From Ectobius pallidus (lineage: Eukaryota > Arthropoda > Insecta > Blattodea > Ectobiidae): a stretch of 64,000 nucleotides of DNA. Shown one piece after another: positions 32,707-43,900 of the stretch. The stretch's first letter is position 1. The number at the start of each line of letters is the position of its first letter. A model generated the notes under the pieces. The model saw nothing but the letters and a program-made list of their open reading frames with translations, was not told the DNA's origin and did no database searches. A program made the position numbers and the translations under genes. The stretch covers positions 28,147,791-28,211,790 of the forward strand of contig CAXKWD010000011.1 of assembly GCA_964059195.1 (NCBI GenBank), given 5' to 3'.

Positions 32707-33699
32707 TAGGGACCGGATTCTTAGGTTTCTACCTATATTTTTCCTTACTTCCAAAACAAAAAGCGCTCATACACTTTTTCGAATCATGTCCATAGGATTC
32801 ACCCACATTAATTCTGTGGCACCTAAAAATACCTAAATGGGTATAAAAACCTAAATATACCTAAACTGGATATAAAACCTAAAACATCTAATTTAGGCTC
32901 CTTTTTTGTTTGTCAGTTGAGAAATCCATATTTTGCGGGGAGAGAATAATTTTTGTCGGGTAGAACTTAATACTACCAGCGGTTCATTTAACCCATTGTC
33001 GTTTAGGACGGACAGTATCAAGAGAGGAAAAGAGTACTGGCGTATTCCTTTTAAAATATTTGTACGAACAACCATTGTTGCCATGTATAAACAAGGATAT
33101 ATATTTCTGTGTTTTAAACCGCTTGTTTTTTGTTTGCCTTTAGTACTCCCTGTTATTCATACTGAGTGGTCACACTGTGAGTTTTAAGAAGACGTGTTAA
33201 TTATGTCGAAACAAATGAAATCGAGTTTCACATTGTATCCACATCCAACCATAAAGTATTTTACTCACTAAATTAGAAGCATCGGATTCGAATCCTGAGA
33301 AGAGCAGTGTCTAAATACAGTATTAACTATTAACTAAGAGATAACAGGAAGAACTTCACAGTTGAGAATCTTGAAAAATATTTAGTAATATCACAGTATA
33401 AGTTATACTGTGGTAATATACTGTAACCAGGAATTGTGAGGCAATCTTATTTTCACTACTTCTTGATTGTTTATGCTTTCTTTCTTCAAGTGTATAATGT
33501 CTTAAAGCAAGTTTACACAAATTTAAGTCAATTTTGTTAAGTTAAACTTTACAGGTATTATGTACTCAATCCTATGTAGCACATTCAAATTCATTAAACC
33601 AATTATTCTACCCGAAAACGATATTTTGGACAAAAAACCTATTTCACCTAATGGAAAACCTAAAACAGTGTTTTTAAAAACCTAAAAATCCGGTCCCTA
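32707..33699. mobile_element. hAT-type MITE (TAGGGACCGGATTCTTAGG ends)
   Basis: The ends tagggaccggattcttagg and cctaaaaatccggtcccta are flanked by a perfect 8-bp duplication, acaataac (32699-32706 and 33700-33707). It is 993 bp long, with many aacctaaa motifs near both ends. No intact transposase. Same end pattern as the copies at 12035, 34642 and 45310. Confidence 0.85.
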
Positions 33700-33978
33700 A
33701 CAATAACGAGTTTTAAGCTTCCCACGCTTTAAATTCATATTAAGTAATTTATAAGCAGATTTTTAAAAAAGGTGATATATCACAATAATGAAATAAACTG
33801 TACAATTTTTTTTTTTTTTTTTTTAATCAATGGGGGGGGGGGGGGTTCAAAACCCTCCGCTCGTTACGCCTCTGCTCCTGTACACTCTTGAAATGTTTGC
33901 AGTTACTAGTTAAATTTAACAGCTAGGTGAAGTGGAATCTTCCTAATTGGTTTTCAGGTTCTGCCACTGAACAAGTCA

Positions 33979-34219
33979 CGGGTGTGCGGGCAAAGAGAGT
34001 TAAGTCCACCATCCTAAAAATTTAGATATGTCCATAGAGTTAAGGATAAAAATGTTCTCTACATTTGTGTTAAGTCCAGTAAGTCATATTCAAAAACATA
34101 TGGTAGTTATGGATGTGTACCTCCATCTCCAAAGCGATATTGGGCAGGTAAAGTGTGTTAAGTCACACTAATTCTCAGTAACAAGTAAGTGGACTTTTCT
34201 CTCTTTGCCTGCACAGCCG
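33979..34219. mobile_element. Short TIR element, gttaagtccac family, copy B
   Basis: The ends cgggtgtgcgggcaaagagag and ctctctttgcctgcacagccg, with gttaagtccac inside the left end; 241 bp. Inverted relative to copy A at 30255-30482, with insertions and point differences in the interior. Confidence 0.76.
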
Positions 34220-34641
34220 CGAATTAGAATAGTCTAAGTTTTACAGTTTACAAGCGTGTCTGACAGTGGTCAACTTAGAATAACTTATAAATGCCAGTTC
34301 CATGAAAGTGTGGTTAATTAAAGCAGGTGGCCAACTTCACAGGTTTTACTGTAGTATATTTAAAACATTTTGAGTTTCTGTTAACATTCATCTTCTCTCT
34401 GAGATAAGTTTGTTTGGAGTAGGGATATAGCGAACTACCACCAACAGATGTCTCCACTGCTTTTTGACTCAAGTTTAACTGGTTTCCAACACTTCTAGAA
34501 TGTTTTTATTACAAAGAGTTGAAATAAAAATTACAGAAGATACAAACTAATGTGAAAAAAGGAAGAATTGACTGACAAATGTGAGAATTTTTCAGTATGG
34601 ATTACATTACTTTCATTTTAGACATACAGTTATGTTATGAA

Positions 34642-35056
34642 TAGGGGGCGGATTTCTATGACCTAAAAAATAGGATATATGCATGCATTTATGACCAATA
34701 AAATTTCAAGTATGACTTGACCACTTACACATTGTGTATTTTTTTTTAAGTTTCATTACAATTCATTTTATTAAAATATAATGTTAATTATTTAAAACAT
34801 CTGTAAATTCTCAAAAAGTATCATTATAATGCAAAATTTACAAAATATGATATGAAACTTCAAAATTTCTTTAATGTGCACAAAAATATGACCTAAATAT
34901 GCTACAATAGTTCAAAATTTCCTAAATATGCAGTTATATGCACAATAAAAGCCGTTCCATTTTCACCAGGATGCTTGGAACCGGGTTTAAATTAGTCGGA
35001 AACCTGAAATAATGCAGAGGGGAAAAATATGACATGTCATAGAAATCTGCCCCCTA
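34642..35056. mobile_element. hAT-type MITE (TAGGGGGCGGATTTCTATGAC ends)
   Basis: The ends tagggggcggatttctatga and tcatagaaatctgcccccta are flanked by a perfect 8-bp duplication, gttatgaa (34634-34641 and 35057-35064). 415 bp, with tatgacc/atatgc repeats near both ends. Confidence 0.86.
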
Positions 35057-35064
35057 GTTATGAA

Positions 35065-36417
35065 TATATGTGTATATAGTGCTGCAGTAGGTAGGTAGCT
35101 AAGATTTCATATTCCTGAGTTGGCTTGTTCGCACTTGCTGGCTTAAGCCTGTTCATTGTCACTGCAAATACCAAGATAAAGTTTTGTTATTGCATCACCT
35201 TCGAAAGGATGTAGGCAGTACGTTGCACAGGAAAATTACTCTCCCTCACTTTCCATTGTTGCTGGTTAAGCTGAAATATTGCTAACCACAAAAGTGTTTT
35301 TAAGACTACTCACTTTTACTAGTGAACATTTCTTATGCAGGGGGAAAAAAAAATATTTCTCGTTAAAGCTAGTTTACATGACACTATGTTTCATATCTAC
35401 TTACATGAAAGTAATTTCGTGAAACATTATACCTGTTTTCTTCAAAACTAATTCCAATGTTACTGCATGTTTCATCTTATTTTTTGAGTTCCAGTGACAG
35501 AAACTCCATATCCCAGGCATTTCACAATATTCCTCACTTCCCTACTTCAATGTACAAAGCTAAATAAGCCTATTACCTCAAAATTACTGCTATAGTTTTG
35601 CAAAAAGGTGGAATCGGCCGAAACTGCGTAGTGTTGTAACTCACTGTCGCCAATGCATCTCGTGCTTGCGCATTCAATTAAAAAAACAGTTGTGGAACTT
35701 AAATACAAAACCTAATTTTGTTGTGTAAACTAGCCTTTAGGGTAACCTTTGAAGTTAAATATAAATGTTGTAATTGGTAATTGGCAGGAGTTGACAACCT
35801 CGGGGTGGGGAATAATTGTGACATGGTCAGTTAAATTGCCTACGTTACTTAGTGTTGAAATATTAAATCTTATTAGCCTGAGAGCCTCTGCCATTATGTT
35901 ATGATGTGTAATGCATTGAAAATATTTGTAACATTATCTTTCCTTGGCTAGATATGAAAATTATGTATAGACGGTCCAGCATAATTAGACCTAATAGGAA
36001 TAAAAAAAACAAAGGTTTAAATTATTTTTAGCTTTGCATCCATTTCCTTATTTCAGATAGGAAATACGGTAGTCTGTTTTCACGTTGGTATCAATTTGAA
36101 CATTTTGATTTTGAACAAGTTCTGAATACCATAGTGTAGTTTACACTTTCATATGGATTAGAAGATTTTTAAAACATCTATGAATGTACACTTACATTTT
36201 TCAGTACAGTCATAATTAATTAGGTACTATCAGAACCCTAGAAGTTAGAAAGAAACCTGCGTGGAATGATGCTGTGATGCAGCAAGCATAGGTTTCTTTC
36301 TAGCTTGTAGGACATGAATCTTAGCTAGTGGCCATAGTGCAAGCACTGTATATAATTATACATATTTTCATAACATTTATTATAGTATTATAATTATATT
36401 CAATTTTAAAGCATTCA
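35065..36417. other. Intergenic sequence, no feature recognised
   Basis: AT-rich DNA upstream of FBXL5. No coding exon, TIR or SINE box recognised. It may contain the unseen 5' UTR exon or promoter of FBXL5, but nothing marks it. Confidence 0.45.
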
Positions 36418-36995
36418 ACTCCGCATGAAGTGTACTGCTGTGGAGCTTCTCTCATGTGGAGGGCCAGGGTTCGAATTCTGGTCAGGACAAGTTACCTGGG
36501 TGGGTTTTTTTTTCCTCACCTGTGAGACAAATGTCAAGTAACTTAGGCCCTTGTGGTCCCCGGATATTTCATATTTTATTTATCCAGTTGACCATAATTA
36601 TGTGGTATAGGATACATCACATTTGGGTACAAGAATATACATGTTCATAACTTAAACTGTTACTGTACAATGGTGCTAAAATAAAACGTACATAGAAATA
36701 CGTACAATACAATGAAATTCAGGACGTCATTATCATCTTCACCCCATCCTCACTTTGTTCAGAGTGAATGGTGTGTGTGTTGTCCTGTGTTTTCGTGTTG
36801 TCTCGGAGGTGGCCCCAGCATTGGGCTGATCACTCATCTGGGGAGGCCCTCCATTGTCCTTATCTTGTCAAAAAAAATATGTATGTAATCCAATAGATAA
36901 TCCCTCTCCCGACAGGTCACGGACCTGTAAGTCCCGGGCGGCGTGGGTCGCTTCAAAGTCCCTGAAAGGGAGTTAAAACAAAGGTAAAGAAAGAA
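36418..36995 (+). mobile_element. tRNA-derived SINE or SINE pair
   Basis: A tRNA-like head at 36424-36495 with a box B-like GGGTTCGAATTCTGGTC, followed by a body (ttacctgggtgggttttttt). Further SINE-like tail sequence includes ggtggccccagcattgggct and tcacggacctgtaagtcccg. The tail at 36897-36995 may be a second element. Ends are approximate; no target duplication found. Confidence 0.5.
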
Positions 36996-37290
36996 AGAAC
37001 TTCACATGAATGCTTTCAAGTTTAATGTACAATATGGACACTTAACATTCACAATGCTTTCCGCAATTAATTGAATTAAATATTATGGTAAGTTAACAGG
37101 AATTTCTCACGTCAGTTGTCAGCTAATTCTACCTTTTTTTCCTGTTAGCTGCTATCTACTCTAAGTTTCTTTCAGCATTTTGGCATAAAAACATTCTAAA
37201 TAGGCCCAGTAGGCCTATACAATGAAATGTGTCTAGTAGTGTCTTATCTGCTATAAAAGTATTTGTTTTTCAGTGTGGGAAGATGCAGCT

Positions 37291-37870
37291 TTATTTGAAA
37301 ATATTTTGAGAGCAAATGAGAATGGGACAAACGAGACAAACTGCAATTGAATACTGGCTGTTACACAAGCCCAGTCTGCCAGGAAACTCGGAGGCTACAT
37401 CCTTGTTAAGGTGATCTCTCGTAAAATATATAATTTCAAAATTCCTTTTTGGGACAGGTGGAAGCGTATAAGCTATCTCCTCCATGTTGGCTGGTTTAGA
37501 CATGTGGTTAGCATCGCTGTGTAGAGATACCACAACTAGGATGATCTATGACGTTTATAATCGTGCGGTAGACAAACCGTGTAAAACCATACCAGATTCC
37601 GTATAGTTATCTCGCTATCATCGTCCCCAGTGGTGCTATCTTTGAAGAGATGTTTATTAAATGCAAGGAGGACACACTCATTAACAGCTGCATGTTGAAA
37701 GTGTCGTGTCTCAGCCAGAAGCAAGTATCAAATAATTGCCAAAATTTTATATTATAGGCCCTATTACTATTATTAGATTGAGTTGACAACAGTCTGCCAC
37801 CTTCTTCGATTTGAGAGTGCAAACTACTGATTACCTTCAATAAACAATATAATCCGGCAAACTGCAAATG
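37291..37870 (-). pseudogene. hAT-type transposase remnant, minus strand
   Basis: The minus strand at 37601-37870 is clearly similar in DNA to 45583-45815, the interior of the hAT MITE at 45310-46062. In protein, LLAFNKHLFKDSTTGDDD matches LLALNKQHFKDSTASDEK, so codon-level conservation is visible. It is probably a fragment of the larger element from which that MITE derived. No ends or catalytic motifs were seen. Confidence 0.55.
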
Positions 37871-39036
37871 GAAGTTCCGACGTTTGACTCCCCGAGCGGG
37901 GACAAAGGAATGAGAGCACTATACAGTTCATATCTTGGTGGTGTTTTATGTTGGACACTTTGTACATATGTTTATTGGCATGCAAAGTGGTGCATCGTAT
38001 ATATGGGTCAGTAGCATTCCCAGCAGTGATGTGTGCCGATGTGTAGCAGTGAAAAGGTTATAGAATTGAAATAAGATTTCTATTTAAAAAAAATAAAATT
38101 CAGAACTCGTATTCATAGAATTTGGTAATTAACTAGAGCTACTACTATTATTATTAATTTTTATTGTTGTGGACATTTTGTTTACAGATAAATGTCTAAA
38201 TTAACTAATGTGAAGAGAGGTTTAAGTTTCCACATACTGTAGTTAGCGTTGTTTGGACAAAAACAAGTTTTAACTTTTAACAGCTGATTAAATTATGAAT
38301 GTGTAGGAATAATTACTTCCACTAAACTTAAAATCATTTCTAGCCAAACATTTTATTGTAATGCAGGTAAAGCAATGGAAGTATCACATTCTATATGAAT
38401 ATTAGACTATCTGTAAAATTGTAAGGGATGGAGAAAGTCATGCAAGTGTACTACATCAGATTTTTCCTTTGTATCCATAGTCATAGGTCCAGCTGCAGTA
38501 AGTCAAGGAAGTGGATAGTTATAATTAAATAATAATTAAACACAAAAGGCTAATATAGTTAATATTGTATCTATTACACACTAACCTTTTTGGGATTCCA
38601 ACTCAATGCTTCTATTAATTGGGTGATTAAAAAATTGTTTTATGGTTGGCTGTGGATATTGTGAAACTGATTGTTACAGATTGAACTATTTAAAAGGAAT
38701 AAGCTGGTAATGTTACTTTCATCCCTCCTCTCTTGGCCTTGTCCATCCCAGACACCAATGAGTTGAACAATTGAACAACATTAATTTGAAAGGTGCAACA
38801 CCACAACAAAAGGCTTTTTGTCTGTTTTCACAAAATATAGATTTTTCAAGCAAAAAATGCTAATAAATTTGACCAAAAACCTATTGGGGGTAAATCAGGT
38901 TTTCTAGATTTTTATATCCCACATTGGTGTTTGTTTGGTACTACAGAATATATATAGTGATAGTGGTAGCAGTAATTTGTTCATTTGCCCCCCCCCCTTG
39001 CTAATGCTGTTCGTAGAGTAGCTTTATCAGAAATGA

Positions 39037-39375
39037 AAAAGACCTGGGTTCTACACCATCCCGTGCAGCTGCCAACACCAATGCATTGGGGAGACTGATC
39101 GATCAGTGGGAGAAAGGTTAAAAAAGCACATCAGAGCAATGAGGACGCTCCAAACAGAGAAGTTGGCAGCAGTTGAACTCACTGAGGCCACTAAACATGC
39201 CATTGAGTTTGAAAAATCCAAGATCCTGGCTACAGTCCCATATAGCACTCGCTGGAAAATAAAGGAGGCCATAGAGATCATAAAATATCCGAACAACATC
39301 AATTGGGATGAGGGTCAGAAGTTATCAAGGATATGGAAACATCATCTGCATCCTAATAAATCGAGTTATTCCTGA
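39037..39375 (+). pseudogene. Penelope-like element GIY-YIG endonuclease fragment
   Basis: Reads FYTIPCSCQHQCIGETDRSV then GERLKKHIRAM, followed by HAIEFEKSKILATVP, KIKEAIEIIKYPNNINWDEG and LSRIWKH. This is the GIY-YIG domain and C-terminus of Penelope-like retroelements (pattern YxIPCxC...YIGETxRxxxxRLxEH...REAIEI...NxxNxxxG..LSxxW). The reverse transcriptase part is absent, so this is a 5'-truncated copy. It ends at TGA 39375, and element sequence continues downstream to about 39600. Confidence 0.85.
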
Positions 39376-39605
39376 TAAGGACCGTTTTCCTACCTATGTG
39401 TCTGGACCAATCACAATAAAGTATGTGAAAGTGAGACCTGATTGCCTGGAAAGGAGTAACATACTGTCACTATATATACATGAGTATTTTCCACAGTAAT
39501 TTGCAGTAGCCTTGATAGAGACCATGGCAAGTTGGTCGAAACATCCACTGAGAGGTTAGACATGACGCAGCAGATACCAAGAAGCCAAGAAGATTTTACT
39601 GTCAA
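39376..39605 (+). repeat. Penelope-like 3' region with hammerhead-like hairpin
   Basis: Downstream of the GIY-YIG stop, 39509-39545 reads cttgatagagaccatggcaag ending ttggtcgaaacatcc. Here GACCA and TGGTC can pair and are bracketed by TTGAT-GA and GAAAC. A related tail (agaagccaagaagatttta) recurs near 62960. Penelope-like elements are reported to carry hammerhead motifs in their terminal repeats; whether this is one is inference. Confidence 0.5.
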
Positions 39606-40878
39606 TTCGGCTGCAGAAGCCTACATTTACATATTCACCTTTGTTTTTCTTCCTAGAAGTAGGATTTGAGCACTCGATCCTTTAACAATTTTTAAGGTTT
39701 GGATTATCCAGGTTTTCAGACTAGCTGGGTGCTGCTGTATTTGATGAAGTAATTTGAAATGTTGCAGCTATATTTTGGCAAGATAGTTGTCTCTCACTAC
39801 ATACCTGTTTAATGAAAAATATAGCTTCTGGGAAAGTCTATTTCAATTTGGAGTGATACTTGATACTGTTTTTGTCATGCTTCAAGCAGTAACACACAAA
39901 GACTAGGAAATTATGTAGATGTAGATGTAGTTCTCTCGTTCTGTAGATCCTGTGTTGAGTGGGACTCAAGGATATAGAACTCGTCAGATTACAATACACA
40001 AACAAGTAATAAATAATAATACATAATATACTACATTGTAAACTTATTCAAACTGGAAATACTCCTCCATATTGTAGAGAGTGTAAAGTGGGTTTTTATC
40101 TAAACTCGTTAAATTCACCTGTATTGTTTTTAGAAAGATCACCATTTTCTGATTGTTGTTCCTTTAGGTTTTTTTTTTTAATTTTAGGTTAAACATAGAT
40201 ACCGGATCTTCTCTATGTCTATTAAAAAGATTATTTCAACAAGTCATCATCAACATGTATGTGTACAAAAGATTTTTAAAAAATATTCCAGACAATATAT
40301 GTATAATTTTATGAAATAGATTTTTAAAATGTACTCTTCCCTTTTCCCTCCTCCATATTACATTACTTAAAATATATCAATGGTGTAAATTAAAATTTTG
40401 GAAGGTGTGTAGACGTACAGTATATTTTAGGAGGAAACAATGTGACAAAATTGAACCATCTAGTTTCTAGATAAAAACAGTTTTGATATATAGAAATTTC
40501 ACCCATCACCTCCTTAAACTTGTAAAAGCATGCAGAATTCTGACAGTTTATTTAATCATGCATTAAACAATGGCGATAATAAATAAATTAGCCTATAAAA
40601 TAAATAAATATCATTGTTTAAATAAGCCGCCAATATATCCATCATGGTCACCACCATGAATTGGAAAGTCCAAATTCTACCACGAACCAAATTCGAACTG
40701 TATTGTAATTAGTGGGGTTTTCGCCATATGGATCCTATCAGATGGGCATGCTATCTTATGTGCTGGACGAGAAAACCTGTTATTACAATCAACATATGGT
40801 GGAATTTGAAATATTAAACATTTCACAGTTTGGGAGCCTTGCTATTTATTACTAGCAGTTTTCATGCAGAAGTTTACA

Positions 40879-40956
40879 ATGGCTGGTAATGAAATTGGTG
40901 TTTTTAAAATTCCTCACATGAGAATTAAGCCATTGGTTTATGTGTATTTAGATATG
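40879..40956 (+). CDS. FBXL5: FBXL5 coding exon 1 (start codon, first His ligand)
   Basis: ATG at 40879 opens 26 codons, ending at a gtaagt donor at 40957 in phase 0. It reads MAGNEIGVFKIPHMRIKPLV and on to YVYLDM. It aligns without gaps to the human N-terminus around its first iron ligand (VFTAPHWRMKQLVGLY), so H13 is the predicted ligand. No other frame or nearby ATG gives this match. Confidence 0.88.
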
Positions 40957-43900
40957 GTAAGTTCTAGCAGCAGTACATATAAAACTAGGTACAATATATA
41001 TTTTTAAATGTCAAGCATTCTATTTAATGTTAACATAAAACGTTGGTTGCTAACCTATAACCTTATGTTAACCATGACCAAGATTATATTTATTATGTAA
41101 ATGAGAATATGTTGCTTTCCATATTCCACGTAAACCTATCTCTGTAACAGTAGTCACTAAATTATAGTAATTGTGGAAAGTGTGTTAACTGTTAACACCA
41201 AAATTACCGGTATGGTACTCTAAACTAACCTCTGGGCAGTCGAGTAACTCCTCAGTTGTCCTCATCAGGCAGAGTCTACCCCATTCTTTTTAACTACAAA
41301 AATCGAAGTACTGGGGATCAAACCCAGACCTCTTCATCTGTAGTTAGCACCACTAACCACTAGGCCACACAGGCAGACGAGAAATGTAAGTACTAATTAA
41401 ATAGTTGGTCATGGTTGGTTCAGCCAATCAGAAGTTCATCCCTGTTCATATGGTGTTATTATATAGGATCTCTAGTGGTGCTATGAACTCACTTTCAGAA
41501 GTTGCACTACACATTGCAAATGTATCAAATATAACCAGGGTTCAAATAAAACATTTTGACAAGGGGGGGGGATTAAACGAGGGACCAATGTACTAACTTA
41601 ATTGTATTTAACATAATTTTAATATAAAATTACAATGTATTAATACCAGATAGTTGAAAATAAGATTCTTTTAATGAATAGAAAATAATCTTTATAGTAC
41701 CGTAACTTAAGAATGCTCTCACCAAATTTATAGGATCAGTTTGTTTTCATGCGACAAGGAAAACTCTTTCCTGTGAGGAGTGTTTTTTCAGAATGATGTT
41801 CACCCCTTAATCTTTCTACTACAAATCTTTAGGGGGGGAGGGGAAATGTTTTAGACATGGCCCATTGATGTTCACAAACATCACAGAGGCTAGTGTTTTT
41901 TTATTTCCATCTGATTCCGTAGTTTTGTCAGAGTGTTACTCATGACACTAAAACCCCTTTCACATTCTGCGGAAGACACTGGTATTACGTTTCAGTCTTA
42001 TTACTTTACGCTTTTTTATTAAAAGTGTATCCATGTTATTAACCAACTTTAAGAACATCCACTCTCTGTAAAAGACATAGGACTATTTGAGTCTCGACAG
42101 ACTACCATGGAACACCAATCACTACTGCATTCATTGCCATAGCAAACATTCTTTAACCATATTGTTGCTAGTAAAGAGAAACTGTCACAAAACTGTGATA
42201 TAATCCATTCATCCATTGTTGTGCTTCCTTTATACTGTGCATGTCAAATGCTGATTTTATTGGTACGCATTGTGCTGGTGACACTGCTACGTTCAAAAAC
42301 GGCATTATGAGAAAACATTAGTGCATGTCTCTGGTAATAAACTGAAGTTTATGAAATGCTGAAAAATATATCCCTGGCAGATAGGAATTTTTATTTGACA
42401 AGCCGGGGAACTTTTTTGACGAGAGAAGGAAATCCCCCCCCCCATTAATTCGAACCCTGGTACTGTGAAATCACTTAACTGTTCAGTATGTAACAGATTG
42501 AAATACTGATATGCAACTCATTACATGTAGACTGTAGTGCAGCACCTCAAAATGTGGATTAAGATTCAGTACATATTTCATTTATCACTTAAGTTTTTAC
42601 TGACATGTTTGCTCTTGAAGTAATGGTTTGAACTCGGGAGAAAGGCTGAACCTGGATCTAATCCTCATCTTGGTAAGTGAAAATTAATAACATTGTACTT
42701 AATGTGTAGAATTGTAAAGGAATAGAAAGAAGAGAGAAATGAGATAAGGCCCTATAAGAACAAGGAAGAGAGAGGAAAGAGGAGAGAAGGGAAAATGTCT
42801 AACATTTCGTCTTTATCAGTGGCATCATAGTTTCCTTCACGTTGCAGACATCTGTAGGTAAAATATTTTGAAGGGTGTAGTTTTCTTCATTACCGCCGGC
42901 GTGGTCTTGTGGTTAGCGTCGCTGACTACGGATCTGCCAGCCCGGGTTCGATTCCCGGTACCACCTCGGATTTTTCTGAGGTAGGGAGGTCTGGTAGGGG
43001 TGCACTCAGCCTCGTGATTCAAATTGAGGAGCTACTTGATAGAGAAGTAGCGGCTCCGGTCATGGAAACCACCATTAACGGCCGTGGGTGTCGGCATGCA
43101 GACCACATGCCCCCCAATCCTGCCATCTGCCTATAGGTAGATGATGCAACGGTCGGGTGGTACCTTGTCCCTTCGGGGATGTCGCGCCACGGAGTTTAGT
43201 TTTCTTCATTATTAGGGTTACCAGATGTACTCTACATGTACTTTTTTCAGGGGTCCTAATTTTGTACTCTTTATTTTTCTGCTAAACTCTTGAAATGTAC
43301 TCTAATCTGTCAATCTGTCATTTTTCTCCAACAACTAAGATAATTTATGTTTATCTCACTGTTTTTTGTCTACTATACCGCTTGAACTCAAATGTTGGAT
43401 GAATGTTTTTTTCTGTAAATGTAAGTAACTGTAAATGTCATAAATCATTAAATCACTATTGCTTTATATCCAGCAGAACCAGGGGATTTAAATTCTTACT
43501 TTAAATTTATTGTAACTGCAGCACTCAAACAGTGCCTCTCCTGACATGGTGATTCAAAATATTGTTTACTTAGTCCCCTGTACTAATAGTTCCTAAGGGG
43601 CATTTCTGAGCACCCTGCATAATAATAGTAGTAGTAGTTTACTGTAGGCTGAGAAAGAAAATGTGGTACATTACTTCCTGGGCGACCCTCGCACTATTAA
43701 TAATACCATAGTAAGATAATTTGAAGATAATTTGATCATCACAATCGAATGCCTTTCTCAAGTCACAGACTGTGGCCTGAGCAAACCCTTTAGATTCAAA
43801 GACACGAAGTACCAGTACCTTTTTAACCAAAGAATCCATGGCATTAACAGTGAACCGAACCTGTTTTTCCTAAAACCAAACTGTTCGCTACAAATGATAC

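Noticed and set aside
42893..42965. Functional tRNA gene at the SINE head
   Set aside because: Box A and B are good, but it is continuous with a SINE body and enclosed by a 15-bp target duplication.
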